Source of the DNA: Acetobacterium paludosum
GTDB taxonomy: Bacteria; Bacillota; Clostridia; Eubacteriales; Eubacteriaceae
NCBI RefSeq assembly: GCF_008086595.1
Contig: NZ_RXYA01000005.1
Coordinates: 124,001-188,000, forward strand
Direction of reading: 5' to 3'
Length of the DNA stretch: 64,000 nt
Shown here: positions 52,788 through 62,454 of the stretch, piece after piece
How positions within the stretch are numbered: the first letter of the stretch is position 1
Layout of the letters: every line of letters starts with the position of its first letter
Made by a program: the position numbers and the translations under genes
The notes under the pieces: generated by a model
Database searches by the model: none
What the model was told of the DNA's origin: nothing
What the model saw: only the letters and a program-made list of their open reading frames with translations

Positions 52788-52877
52788 ATGCACACAAAAA
52801 ATAAATGGTATCGCATCGGCGCATTAGTATTGGTTGCTGTCATTGCTGTTAGTATGCTTGCGTTATATGCATTCTAA
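52788..52877 (+). CDS. 29-aa single-helix membrane peptide before rlmH
   Basis: ATG 52788 stands 9 bases after a strong GGAGG site. The 29-residue product has a basic N-terminus (His, two Lys, Arg) and then one hydrophobic helix of about 18 residues rich in Ala, Leu and Val. Its stop abuts the rlmH ATG directly (TAAATG), and rlmH has no ribosome site of its own, so the peptide may serve to couple rlmH translation or have a membrane function. No family is recognised. Confidence 0.6.
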   Translation: MHTKNKWYRIGALVLVAVIAVSMLALYAF

Positions 52878-53357
52878 ATGAATATTCGAATTGTTGCGGT
52901 GGGGAAAATCAAAGAAAAGTACCTTAAATCAGCGATTAACGAGTATTTAAAGCGCTTAAGCGCTTATTGTCGTCTGGAGATAATTGAAGTTAAAGATGAA
53001 AAAATCCCTGAAAAATCAAGTGATGCCCAACGAATGAAAGCCTTGGAAATTGAGGGGAAACGAATTCTTCCTTATTTAAGAGATGAAGACATTCTAATAA
53101 CCCTTGAAATCCATGGACATCAAATGGATTCTCCAGCTTTCGCAAAAAAAATTGAAAACTATGGAATTCAAGGAAAAAGCCAACTTACTTTTGTTATTGG
53201 CGGATCAATCGGGTTATCATCAGAAATTACCAATTGTTCAAACTGGAAATTATCTTTTTCTGAAATGACTTTCCCCCATCAGCTCTTTCGGGTCTTGCTT
53301 TTAGAACAATTGTATCGTGCCTTTAAAATCAATCGTGGAGAAACCTATCATAAATAA
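52878..53357 (+). CDS. rlmH: 23S rRNA pseudouridine-1915 N3-methyltransferase
   Basis: 159 residues, SPOUT fold, normal length. It methylates pseudouridine 1915 in helix 69 of 23S rRNA. The SAM-knot segments TFVIGGSIGLS (about 103-113) and SFSEMTFPHQLFRVLLLEQLYRA are typical. It follows the 29-aa gene without a gap. Confidence 0.95.
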   Translation: MNIRIVAVGKIKEKYLKSAINEYLKRLSAYCRLEIIEVKDEKIPEKSSDAQRMKALEIEGKRILPYLRDEDILITLEIHGHQMDSPAFAKKIENYGIQGKSQLTFVIGGSIGLSSEITNCSNWKLSFSEMTFPHQLFRVLLLEQLYRAFKINRGETYHK

Positions 53358-53385
53358 GACTTCCTGGGGAAGTTGTTATAAAATT

Positions 53386-53433
53386 CTGCTTAAGCATCCA
53401 GATGAAATGATTGTCATTTGGATGCTTAAGCAG
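53386..53433. other. 20-base-pair hairpin after rlmH
   Basis: 53386-53405 and 53414-53433 pair over 20 bases with a single G-T pair and an 8-base loop. No T-run follows, so it is not a classic terminator; it may be a stabilising stem, a processing site or the relic of a small repeat element. Confidence 0.7.
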
Positions 53434-53469
53434 GTTTACTCAAAATCATTAAACTAATAGAGGTGAAAT

Positions 53470-54363
53470 ATGCCAGATTATGTAATAAAAGCCACCGCTG
53501 GAAATGGACAAATCCGAGTATTTGCAGCCACAACACAAAACATCGTTGAAATTGCACATGCAATCCATCAAACCAGTCCTGTTGTAACTCAAGCTCTGGG
53601 TCGACTTCTTACCGCGGGATCCTTAATGGGGTCCATGATGAAAAATGCTGATGAAATGATCACATTAAAAATAGCCGGCGATGGTCCTGTGAAGGGTCTA
53701 TTAGTAACTGCAGATGCTAACGGTAACGTTAAAGGTTATCCTTATGTAAATGATTTAAATGATTCATATGCGTCACCCATGTCTGTATCAGAGGCTATCG
53801 GGGAAGGTTCTTTAAATATTTTGAAAGACATTGGCCTTAAAGAACCTTATGTGGGATACTCCCCTTTAATAAGCGGAGAAATAGCTGAAGATTTGACCTA
53901 TTATTATGCCCAGTCTGAACAAATCCCGACTTCTGTATCTTTGGGCGTTCTGTTAAATAAAGATGGTTCCGTTAAGCAGGCAGGCGGTTTTATTATTCAG
54001 CTGATGCCTGATACCGATGATGCCACCATTGATGCCTTGGAAAAGGCATTGGCAAGTACTCCTTCCATGACCAAACTATTAGATGAAGGAAAATCCCCAG
54101 AAAATATTTTAGCAGAGCTCTTTAAAAATATTGGGGTGAAAATCTCAGAAATAGAAGAAGCCCGTTTTTTCTGCGACTGTTCCCGTAATCGTGTCATAAA
54201 AGCTCTCACTGCCATTGGAGCAGCGGATCTCATCGATATTATTGCTGATCAGGAAATTATTGAAATCAAATGTGATTTTTGTCAAGAAAAATATCATTTT
54301 ACACCTGAACAACTTCAATCGATCGTCGATCTTATTCAAAATGAAATAAAAAAAGGGGAATAA
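53470..54363 (+). CDS. hslO: Redox-regulated chaperone Hsp33
   Basis: 297 residues. The C-terminal redox switch has its four zinc cysteines as FCDCSR and KCDFCQE, about 27 residues apart. The N-terminal chaperone fold starts MPDYVIKATAGNGQIRVFAA. It holds unfolding proteins when oxidised. Its stop precedes malQ by one base. Confidence 0.95.
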   Translation: MPDYVIKATAGNGQIRVFAATTQNIVEIAHAIHQTSPVVTQALGRLLTAGSLMGSMMKNADEMITLKIAGDGPVKGLLVTADANGNVKGYPYVNDLNDSYASPMSVSEAIGEGSLNILKDIGLKEPYVGYSPLISGEIAEDLTYYYAQSEQIPTSVSLGVLLNKDGSVKQAGGFIIQLMPDTDDATIDALEKALASTPSMTKLLDEGKSPENILAELFKNIGVKISEIEEARFFCDCSRNRVIKALTAIGAADLIDIIADQEIIEIKCDFCQEKYHFTPEQLQSIVDLIQNEIKKGE

Positions 54364-54364
54364 A

Positions 54365-55894
54365 ATGCAGTTAACAAAACGTTCAAGCGGAGTTCTCATG
54401 CATATTTCATCCCTTCCGGGTGACTATGGCATTGGTACTTTAGGTCTGGAAGCTCAAAATTTTATTGATCTTCTTGTTAGTATGAATTGCACCTATTGGC
54501 AAATCCTTCCAACCGGACCAGTAGATGACTACTTTTCACCATATAAAAGCATTTCAGCTTTTGCCGGCAACCCGCTCCTGATTGATTTGGACATCCTTTT
54601 TCAATGGGATTTGTTATCAAAAGATGAACTATCAAGTTGTCAGTCTTTTGATTCACCTTATTCAATTAATTACTCAGCTATTATTAAAAATCGTAAAACA
54701 ATCTTCAAACTTGCCTTCTCTCGTTTAACTCACAAGCAAAATGAAAGAATCCGGAATTATTGTGAAGCCAATAGTGAATGGCTTCCCGATTTTTCTCTTT
54801 ACTCGGCTCTTTCAGATTTTTTTTCTGAAAATGATTGGACGAAGTGGATTGATACAAACCTTGTTCATCGTAACCCGTCGGCCCTTTCTTCTGTGCGAGC
54901 AAAATTAGCAGAAGAAATTAATTATCATAACTTTCTTCAATATGCATATGATAAACAATGGCGAGATCTTAAAAACTATGCCAATTCAAAAGGAATTAAA
55001 ATCATCGGTGACCTTCCTATTTATGTTGCTCATACTAGTTCAGATGTGTGGAGTCATCCCGAACTTTTCCAATTGAATAATAAAGGTTATCCTCTGGAAG
55101 TTGCCGGTGTTCCTCCCGACTATTTTTCTGAGAATGGTCAACTTTGGGGCAATCCCCTTTATCGGTGGGATGTCATGAAAGAAAATGGCTATTCATGGTG
55201 GATGAATCGATTAAAAACAGCTCTACTAACCTATGACTACGTTCGGATTGACCATTTTCGAAGTTTTTCTGCCTACTGGTCTATCCCCGCATCTGAACCA
55301 ACTGCTAAAAATGGTCGATGGGTTTCTGGACCGGGCATTGATTTTTTTAATGCTTTAAATAATTGTTTCCCCAATCCCAATATTATTGCAGAAGATCTTG
55401 GACTACAGGACGTTGCACTCACCGAACTTCTGTATCAAACAGGTTTCCCAGGAATGCGAATCATGGAATTCGCTTTTATGGATAACAACGACAATATCCA
55501 CCTGCCACATAATTACAAACCAAATATGGTCGTCTACTCTGGCACTCATGATAATAACACCCTCTTAGGCACCCTGTTTGAATATTCTATAGAGCAACGA
55601 ACCTATGCATTTAACTATTGCGGTTATAACGATCAATGGGAAAATCAATGGCAGCTTGGCGGATATCACAGTTTGTCCTGCCGGGCATTTATTCGTACCC
55701 TTTGGCAAAGCGTCGCCAATTTAGTAATTCTCCCCATACAGGATATTTGTGGATTTGGAAAAGATACCCGAATGAACAAGCCTGGAACAACAAGTAATAA
55801 TTGGCTTTTTAGAATGACTCGAGATGGTTTATCACAAATTGACATCGACTGGATGAAACAAATGAATTCAATTTACAAACGTACCATTGGATAA
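54365..55894 (+). CDS. malQ: 4-alpha-glucanotransferase
   Basis: 509 residues, GH77. The catalytic Asp lies in VRIDHFRSF, the acid/base Glu in IAEDLGL, and the third Asp in SGTHDNNT. It disproportionates maltodextrins. GGGGAATAAA precedes ATG, overlapping the end of hslO. No other maltose genes adjoin. Confidence 0.94.
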   Translation: MQLTKRSSGVLMHISSLPGDYGIGTLGLEAQNFIDLLVSMNCTYWQILPTGPVDDYFSPYKSISAFAGNPLLIDLDILFQWDLLSKDELSSCQSFDSPYSINYSAIIKNRKTIFKLAFSRLTHKQNERIRNYCEANSEWLPDFSLYSALSDFFSENDWTKWIDTNLVHRNPSALSSVRAKLAEEINYHNFLQYAYDKQWRDLKNYANSKGIKIIGDLPIYVAHTSSDVWSHPELFQLNNKGYPLEVAGVPPDYFSENGQLWGNPLYRWDVMKENGYSWWMNRLKTALLTYDYVRIDHFRSFSAYWSIPASEPTAKNGRWVSGPGIDFFNALNNCFPNPNIIAEDLGLQDVALTELLYQTGFPGMRIMEFAFMDNNDNIHLPHNYKPNMVVYSGTHDNNTLLGTLFEYSIEQRTYAFNYCGYNDQWENQWQLGGYHSLSCRAFIRTLWQSVANLVILPIQDICGFGKDTRMNKPGTTSNNWLFRMTRDGLSQIDIDWMKQMNSIYKRTIG

Positions 55895-55986
55895 ATTCAA
55901 CTCACCTGCTATAATTAGCCATTTTTTAGCAAATAAAAAATAATAGACAAGTGTCCGCAGTCTTCAAACATTTTTTCAATATAACC

Positions 55987-56016
55987 TTGCAATGAAACCT
56001 TAAGTTTTGGTATAAT
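55987..56016 (+). promoter_or_regulatory. Promoter of the liv operon
   Basis: TTGCAA at 55987-55992, an 18-base spacer and a consensus TATAAT at 56011-56016, about 48 bases before livK. Confidence 0.65.
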
Positions 56017-56063
56017 AATCAAAGGTAAATTTAAGGAATGAAAAAAAAGAGGAGGACTTTACC

Positions 56064-57230
56064 ATGAAAAAATCACTATCATTGCTGTTATGCTTAGCAT
56101 TAGTTGCTACCATGACCGCAGGATGCTCTGGATCATCTACTTCTTCAGATAACAGCGACGTTATCAAAGTAGGTGTATTCGAACCTTTAACCGGTGCAAA
56201 TGCTTCCGGTGGAGAATTAGAACTTGAAGGGGTTCAATTGGCCAACCAATTACACCCTGAGGTATTAGGCAAAAAGGTAGAACTTGTCGTTGCTGATAAT
56301 AAATCAGACAAGGCCGAAGCGACTACCGCCGCTGCTCGATTAATCGAGAAAGACAAAGTTTCTGCAATACTGGGTTCATGGGGATCTTCACTTTCCATGG
56401 CAGCTGGCGACATTGTAAAATCAAATAAGATTCCAGCTATTGCTCTGTCCGCAACAAATCCACAAGTTACATTAGGAAATGATTATTATTTCCGCGTCTG
56501 TTTCTTGGATCCTTTCCAGGGAACTGTAATGGCCAACTATGCATACAAAACCTTGGGTGCCAAGAAGGTTGCCATTGTTCAGGAAGTTTCCAATGACTAT
56601 TCTGTTGGCTTAGCTAAATTTTTCACCGATTCATTTACAAAATTAAGCGGTGATGCCAGTGCAATTGTTTCTACTGGTAACTATAACACCGGCGACCAGG
56701 ATTTCAACGGTATTTTAACCAATATCAAAGCAACCAACCCAGATGTAATCTTTGCACCTGGTAATTACACAGAATCCGCTTTACTCATTAAACAAGCACG
56801 TGCACTTGGCATTACTTGTCCAATTATCGGTGGGGATACATGGGAAACCAACGAATTTATCACCGTCGGTGGAGCTGATGTTGAAGGTGCTGTTATGTCA
56901 ACGTTCTTTGATGATACCAACCCCCCAACTGAAGCAGGAAAAACTTTTGTAGCAGAATACAAAAAACTTTATCCTGATCGTCAAAATATTCCAGCGGTAA
57001 CGGCTCTTGGTTATGACGGTTACATGATGCTCATGGATGCCATTCAACGCGCTGGTTCTGCTGATCCACAAGCCATTCGAGATGCCCTAGCTACAACAAC
57101 TAATTTCGAAGGTGCTACCGGTGTTATCACCATTAATGCCAATGGCGACGCTGAAAAGAATAGTGCCATTGTAAAAGTTGTCAAAGATGGTAAATTCACT
57201 TATTTAGACACAGTTACCATTACACAATAA
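56064..57230 (+). CDS. livK: Branched-chain amino-acid ABC transporter, binding lipoprotein
   Basis: 388 residues. A lipoprotein signal peptide with lipobox TAGC (Cys at about 21), then a Ser/Thr-rich linker and a type I periplasmic-binding fold (VIKVGVFEPLTGANASGG onward). AGAGGAGG precedes ATG. The binding protein is anchored outside the membrane and delivers Leu/Ile/Val or a related ligand to LivHM. Confidence 0.92.
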   Translation: MKKSLSLLLCLALVATMTAGCSGSSTSSDNSDVIKVGVFEPLTGANASGGELELEGVQLANQLHPEVLGKKVELVVADNKSDKAEATTAAARLIEKDKVSAILGSWGSSLSMAAGDIVKSNKIPAIALSATNPQVTLGNDYYFRVCFLDPFQGTVMANYAYKTLGAKKVAIVQEVSNDYSVGLAKFFTDSFTKLSGDASAIVSTGNYNTGDQDFNGILTNIKATNPDVIFAPGNYTESALLIKQARALGITCPIIGGDTWETNEFITVGGADVEGAVMSTFFDDTNPPTEAGKTFVAEYKKLYPDRQNIPAVTALGYDGYMMLMDAIQRAGSADPQAIRDALATTTNFEGATGVITINANGDAEKNSAIVKVVKDGKFTYLDTVTITQ

Positions 57231-57326
57231 AAAAACAGAAATACGAATAAGATAGTTTAAACTTTGAGGGTATTTATTTTTGGATACCCTCAATTCAATT
57301 CTAAAGATATAAATGAGGTTATAATT

Positions 57327-58232
57327 ATGGTCGTCGGAATGACACTTTCAACATTCTTACAGCAACTCATTAACGGATTATCGCTTGGAAGTTTATATGC
57401 CTTAATTGCCATTGGCTATACGATGGTTTATGGAATATTAAAGCTTATCAATTTTGCCCATGGCGATATATTTATGATGGCTGCTTATTTTGCATATTTT
57501 GGGATTTCAGTCTTTTTTCTTCCATGGTATGTGACATTTATTATTACAATTTTACTAACGATGCTTTTGGGTGCCGGAATTGAGCGAATGGCTTATCGCC
57601 CACTGCGTGAAGCACCAAAAACATCACTTTTAATCTCTGCTATAGGGGTTTCTTTTTTGCTTGAAAATTTGGCAACCTATCTTTTCTCTGGCAAACCTCA
57701 AGCATTCCCGGAATTTCCAGTTATGACGACGCCTATTTTCGTTGGAGGATTATCCATTCAGCCAGTTTCCATTGTTATCCCAATTGTTGCTTTTTTTCTC
57801 ATGACAGTACTGCTTTTTATTATCAACAAAACAAAAGTTGGGATGGCAATGCGAGCCGTATCTGTCGATTATGACACCGCAAAATTGATGGGTATTAAAA
57901 TCGATAACGTCATTTCCTCAACCTTTGCAATTGGTTCCGGTCTTGCCGCTGTTGGTGCACTTTTGTGGTGCATGAAATATCCATCGGTACTGCCTCTCAT
58001 GGGTGTTGTTCCCGGATTAAAATGTTTCATCGCCGCAGTTATCGGTGGCATCGGTAATGTTAAAGGAGCTGTTCTTGGGGGCCTAATCCTTGGATTTTCT
58101 GAAGTTCTAATGGTTGCCTTCTTCCCTTCACTGACCGGTTATCGGGATGCTGTTGCTTTTATTATTTTAATTATTATTCTCTTGTTTCTTCCCAATGGAA
58201 TTCTTGGCAAAAAACAAGTTGAAAAGGTTTAG
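57327..58232 (+). CDS. livH: Branched-chain amino-acid ABC transporter permease
   Basis: 301 residues from ATG 57327 (GAGG upstream; a TTG at 57264 opens the frame without a site). About eight hydrophobic segments. The LivH signatures NGLSLGSLYALIAIGYTMVYGIL and LINFAHGDIFMM are near the N-terminus, and AAVIGGIGNVKGAVLGG forms the ATPase-coupling region. Confidence 0.93.
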   Translation: MVVGMTLSTFLQQLINGLSLGSLYALIAIGYTMVYGILKLINFAHGDIFMMAAYFAYFGISVFFLPWYVTFIITILLTMLLGAGIERMAYRPLREAPKTSLLISAIGVSFLLENLATYLFSGKPQAFPEFPVMTTPIFVGGLSIQPVSIVIPIVAFFLMTVLLFIINKTKVGMAMRAVSVDYDTAKLMGIKIDNVISSTFAIGSGLAAVGALLWCMKYPSVLPLMGVVPGLKCFIAAVIGGIGNVKGAVLGGLILGFSEVLMVAFFPSLTGYRDAVAFIILIIILLFLPNGILGKKQVEKV

Positions 58233-58245
58233 GGGGGTACCAGAA

Positions 58246-59352
58246 ATGAAAAATACTCAGAACAGTTTAGGTGCCTACTTAAAAAAGCATTGGAAAACAG
58301 TCGTTTTTTTAGTTTTAGTTTTAATTGGTATCGGTATTGCGGATCAATTTGTTAATTCTTTCATGCGCAGACTCTTAAATCTTAGCGCGATTTATACAAT
58401 TGTGGCTTTATCCATGAATTTAGTTAATGGTTTTACCGGACAATTTTCCCTGGGTCAGGCTGGTTTCATGGCCATAGGAGCATATACGGTTGCTATATTC
58501 ACCGTTCCGGTCGGACTCCGTTCAACTATATTTTACCTGGCGCCGATGGCACCCTTGCTAGCAAATATTCAATTGCCATTTGTTGTCGCACTCATACTTG
58601 GTGGATTTTTATCTGCTGGCGTTGCTTTCCTAATTGGTTCACCGTGTCTTCGACTTCGAGGGGATTATTTAGCGATTGCAACACTTGGTTTTTCTGAAAT
58701 CATCAGAATTATCTTCACCAATACTCAAACCATTACAAATGGCGCTCTTGGAATCAAAAGCATTCCAACCATCAACAGTCTTTGGTGGACTTTCGGGATT
58801 GCATTAATTGTCATTATCGCGTGTTTCCTGCTTATAAATTCTTCCTATGGACGCGCCTTTAAATCCGTTCGAGAAGACGAAATTGCCGCTGAAGCGATGG
58901 GCGTTAGTTTATTCAAAACAAAGATGACCGCCTTTTTAATCAGCGCCTTTTTTACGGGAATTGGCGGTGGCTTATACGCAGCACTTCTGGGTACAGTCGA
59001 TCCAAAACAATTCTATTTCACCTTAACTTATAACTTTTTGCTCATTATTGTTCTTGGTGGTATGGGCAGTATTTCAGGAACTATTATTGCCAGTTTTGTT
59101 GTAACTTTAGGGCAAGAAGCGCTTCGCTTCCTTGATGAACCCATGGCCTTCGGATTAGATCTTCCTATTTTCAGGCCTGGCTTGAGAATGGTCGTTTTCT
59201 CATTTCTGCTAATGGTTGTTGTTCTCTTTTACCGAAAAGGTTTAATGGGTACCAATGAGCTCACCTGGAATTTCATCATTAACAAATACCGCTCTATCAA
59301 ATCACGGTTTACGAAAAAAGCGGCATCAGCACAAGGAGGTGACAGTAAATGA
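58246..59352 (+). CDS. livM: Branched-chain amino-acid ABC transporter permease
   Basis: 368 residues from ATG 58246, preceded by GGGGGG; an upstream in-frame start at 58195 lies within livH. About nine hydrophobic segments, with NGFTGQFSLGQAGFMAIGAY and VLGGMGSISGTIIAS, the coupling region. The C-terminus is basic and overlaps livG by 4 bases. Confidence 0.93.
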   Translation: MKNTQNSLGAYLKKHWKTVVFLVLVLIGIGIADQFVNSFMRRLLNLSAIYTIVALSMNLVNGFTGQFSLGQAGFMAIGAYTVAIFTVPVGLRSTIFYLAPMAPLLANIQLPFVVALILGGFLSAGVAFLIGSPCLRLRGDYLAIATLGFSEIIRIIFTNTQTITNGALGIKSIPTINSLWWTFGIALIVIIACFLLINSSYGRAFKSVREDEIAAEAMGVSLFKTKMTAFLISAFFTGIGGGLYAALLGTVDPKQFYFTLTYNFLLIIVLGGMGSISGTIIASFVVTLGQEALRFLDEPMAFGLDLPIFRPGLRMVVFSFLLMVVVLFYRKGLMGTNELTWNFIINKYRSIKSRFTKKAASAQGGDSK

Positions 59353-60152
59353 GTCTTTTAAGAACTGAAAATGTCATCATGCAATTTGGCGGGGTTATCG
59401 CTGTCAATGATTTAAATATAGACATAAAAAAAGGCGAACTGGCTGCCTTGATCGGTCCAAATGGTGCCGGAAAAACGACGGCATTCAATGTGATCACCGG
59501 CGTCTATACTCCGACCAGCGGAAAGGTTCTTTTTTCGCCTACAGACAGCGCCGGTGTCGCCTCTGAAATTGACATCAGCGGAAAAAGGCCTGATAAAATT
59601 ACCGGCCTGGGTATTGCCAGAACTTTCCAAAATATTCGGTTGTTTAGTGATCTCTCTGTTTTAGAAAATGTTCTGATTGCAACTCATTTAAATATTAATT
59701 ACAGTTTTTTATCTGCTATGTTGCGCATGCCAAAAGCCCGTAAAGGTGAACGCGAAGCAAAAGAAAAATGCGAGTTTCTTTTGGAACGCATGGGACTGAT
59801 CGACCTGAAAAACGAGAAGGCTTCATCTCTACCTTATGGGCAACAACGACATCTTGAAATCGCTCGGGCGCTTGCTACAAATCCTCAGCTTTTACTTCTT
59901 GATGAACCGGCAGCCGGAATGAATCCACAGGAAACAGATGAATTAACTGATCTTATTTTTAAATTGAAAACCGATTTCGATCTTACTATTTTCATGATTG
60001 AACACCATATGGACTTGGTTATGGAAATCTCGGATCATATCTATGTATTAGATTTCGGATGCACCATTGCCAAAGGAAATCCAAATGAAATTCAAAATGA
60101 TCCTAAGGTAATTGAAGCATATTTGGGGGTAGACGAAGATGTTGAAGATTAG
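59349..60152 (+). CDS. livG: Branched-chain amino-acid ABC transporter ATPase
   Basis: 267 residues. Walker A GPNGAGKTT near residue 37, signature LPYGQQRHLEIARAL, Walker B LLLLDEPAAGMN, switch His in IEHHMDL. An insertion near residue 60-80 (with Asp and Ser) is typical of LivG. AGGAGGTG precedes ATG. Confidence 0.95.
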   Translation: MSLLRTENVIMQFGGVIAVNDLNIDIKKGELAALIGPNGAGKTTAFNVITGVYTPTSGKVLFSPTDSAGVASEIDISGKRPDKITGLGIARTFQNIRLFSDLSVLENVLIATHLNINYSFLSAMLRMPKARKGEREAKEKCEFLLERMGLIDLKNEKASSLPYGQQRHLEIARALATNPQLLLLDEPAAGMNPQETDELTDLIFKLKTDFDLTIFMIEHHMDLVMEISDHIYVLDFGCTIAKGNPNEIQNDPKVIEAYLGVDEDVED

Positions 60153-60852
60153 TAATTTAGAAGTCGCTTATGGCGGTATTGAAGCAGTCAGGGGTATCGA
60201 CCTTGAAGTACCAGAAGGCAGTATCGTCACCCTGATTGGCTCAAATGGGGCAGGAAAAAGCACAACCCTACGTTCCATCGTTAATCTTGTTAAATCAAAA
60301 TCAGGAAGCATCAGCTATTTTGGTGAAGAACTAATGGGATTGGATACAACAAAAATTGTTGACAAAGGAATTACATTGGTTCCCGAAGGTCGTCATGTAT
60401 TCCCAGATCTCACGGTGCTTGAAAACCTTAAAATCGGTGCATATATGCGAAAAGACAGTCTTAAAGAAGATATCCAAATGATTTATAATCTTTTTCCTCG
60501 CTTAGAAGAACGCTCCTGGCAACTGGCCGGAACTTTATCTGGTGGTGAGCAGCAAATGCTGGCTGTCGGTCGTGCCATGATGAGCCGACCAAAGCTTCTC
60601 ATGATGGATGAACCCTCTCTTGGATTAGCACCTCTGGTTGTTAAAGGTATTTTTGATATCATCCAAACTTTGAATAAAGAGGGTATGACGATCCTCCTGA
60701 TTGAACAAAATGCTAACTCGGCATTGAAAATAGCAGACTATGCTTATGTATTGGAAACAGGAAAAATCACCAAGCAGGGTACTGGTAAAGAACTGCTTAA
60801 TGATGAAAGCATCAAGGAAGCTTACCTTGGGAAAAGCCAACGAAAGAAATAA
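60139..60852 (+). CDS. livF: Branched-chain amino-acid ABC transporter ATPase
   Basis: 237 residues. Walker A GSNGAGKST near residue 35, VPEGRHVFPDLTVLENL of the LivF branch, signature LSGGEQQML, Walker B LLMMDEPSLGL. It overlaps livG by 14 bases and ends the operon. Confidence 0.95.
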   Translation: MLKISNLEVAYGGIEAVRGIDLEVPEGSIVTLIGSNGAGKSTTLRSIVNLVKSKSGSISYFGEELMGLDTTKIVDKGITLVPEGRHVFPDLTVLENLKIGAYMRKDSLKEDIQMIYNLFPRLEERSWQLAGTLSGGEQQMLAVGRAMMSRPKLLMMDEPSLGLAPLVVKGIFDIIQTLNKEGMTILLIEQNANSALKIADYAYVLETGKITKQGTGKELLNDESIKEAYLGKSQRKK

Positions 60853-60873
60853 TTTTCAATATATTTACAACGT

Positions 60874-60920
60874 GAAAAGCTCCGATTGTTTTAGAAAAAA
60901 TAATCGGAGCTTTTCTTTTT
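60874..60920. terminator. Terminator between livF and ppx
   Basis: A perfect 14-base-pair stem (60874-60887 with 60902-60915), then CTTTTT; the sequence also suits the minus strand. Confidence 0.85.
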
Positions 60921-60924
60921 AATA

Positions 60925-62454
60925 TTATTGAGGAATCACCTTGTTTTTTATTGTCAAAGTTTTATTAAAGACACGTTTGAATTTCTTCCCGCATTCATTG
61001 ACAATCATGTTGTCAAAAACAGAATGTCCAGTTGTCAGAACATTCAACTGAACTTCTTTATCTATAATCACACAATTCAACTCTTTTACAACCCCATCCA
61101 TACTGCGATCCAAATATTCAGATATTTGCAAAAAAAGACTCAGCTGATCAATTAATCGACGGTCCTCTTCTCGAAGCAAGTCTACATATTCTTCAGAAAC
61201 CTTAATCTTTTTGTTCGTACGATGATTAAGTGCAATAAAGGCACTCATTAAAATATCTTTTTGTTCAATCCCCACTAAACCCGCATTGAGAATAATATAA
61301 AAGCTATGCTCATGGTGATTTCCATATTGAATTTTAATACCAGAATCATGAAGCATCGCACTGGCTTTTATCATTTTTCCAACATCCCGGCTTATCCCAT
61401 GCAATGGTTTCAGCTGGTCAAATAATGCATTTGTGAGTTTCAGAACATGATAGGCATGTGGAATATTCACATTATAATTAAGCACAATATCCAATAATGA
61501 TAATTCAAAAATATCATAAACCAGATTTTCTTCATTATAGCCAAAATAATCAAAAATAATGCCATCCCGAATCCCAGCATTGCTGATGACCAGCTCCGGA
61601 GAATCAATATGCTGCATCACCCGTTCAAGCATATGACTGGATCCTACAAAAATATCCGTTCGCCCCTTGGAAAGCCCTTTAAGGTTTGAGCGCTCTGCCA
61701 AATTCATCCCTGCAGCCAAATCACAGACCTGCTTAATTTCACCGGGTTTCATATGGTAGTTATGTTCAATCTCCATCGGGTAATCAATCATATTACGGTG
61801 AATTCTTGCCACATTTCGAATCGTTCCCCCGACGCCGATAACAGGAAGTCCTTCGGCCTCTGATAAAATTGGAATTTCTTCAAAAAGTTTATTAAGATAT
61901 TGATCCAACACGTTGATTTTGTTCTCCGATATCTCATCGGCAAGATCAAATTTTTCGGATAAATCAACAGACCCCAAAGGTAGGCTGATGGAAGCAAGCT
62001 TCCTGCGATTCTTTATCAGGACAAATTCGGTACTCCCACCTCCGATATCCATTAGTAATGCGTCTTTAATCTCAAGCGTATTGATGGCCCCTAGATAATC
62101 CATCGCGGCTTCTTTTTCACCTGAAATAATCTCAACATCCATGCCGATTTTTTTCTTGATCTCTGCCACGTAGTCTTTTCCATTTCGAGCTTTTCGAATC
62201 GCCGCCGTTGCAACAGCGATCACCTTTTCAATGCCATATGCCTCACACATACTCTGGAACATCGATAGTGTTTCCAGGCCAAAATCCATACGTTCCTTTT
62301 GCAAGCATCCTGTTTCTGCGACTCCTTCACTGAGACGCACATTAACCTTAACGTCATCAATTATTTGGAAATATTCATTGTTAAAATATTCACCAATCAC
62401 CAGATGAACACTATTGGATCCAATATCGATTACTCCAATATTATGTCTTACCAC
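60925..62454 (-). CDS. ppx: Exopolyphosphatase / GppA-family phosphatase
   Basis: 509 residues from a GTG start at 62454, with GGAGG 9 bases upstream. The ASKHA-fold N-terminal part has IGVIDIGSNSVHLVI (P-loop-like) and LMDIGGGSTEFVLI; the C-terminal part (about 310-500) is an HD-like helical domain (MLHDSGIKI). It degrades polyphosphate or pppGpp. The GTG shares one base with the ppk stop (TAGTG), so synthesis and degradation genes are coupled. Confidence 0.93.
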   Translation of the reverse strand: MVRHNIGVIDIGSNSVHLVIGEYFNNEYFQIIDDVKVNVRLSEGVAETGCLQKERMDFGLETLSMFQSMCEAYGIEKVIAVATAAIRKARNGKDYVAEIKKKIGMDVEIISGEKEAAMDYLGAINTLEIKDALLMDIGGGSTEFVLIKNRRKLASISLPLGSVDLSEKFDLADEISENKINVLDQYLNKLFEEIPILSEAEGLPVIGVGGTIRNVARIHRNMIDYPMEIEHNYHMKPGEIKQVCDLAAGMNLAERSNLKGLSKGRTDIFVGSSHMLERVMQHIDSPELVISNAGIRDGIIFDYFGYNEENLVYDIFELSLLDIVLNYNVNIPHAYHVLKLTNALFDQLKPLHGISRDVGKMIKASAMLHDSGIKIQYGNHHEHSFYIILNAGLVGIEQKDILMSAFIALNHRTNKKIKVSEEYVDLLREEDRRLIDQLSLFLQISEYLDRSMDGVVKELNCVIIDKEVQLNVLTTGHSVFDNMIVNECGKKFKRVFNKTLTIKNKVIPQ

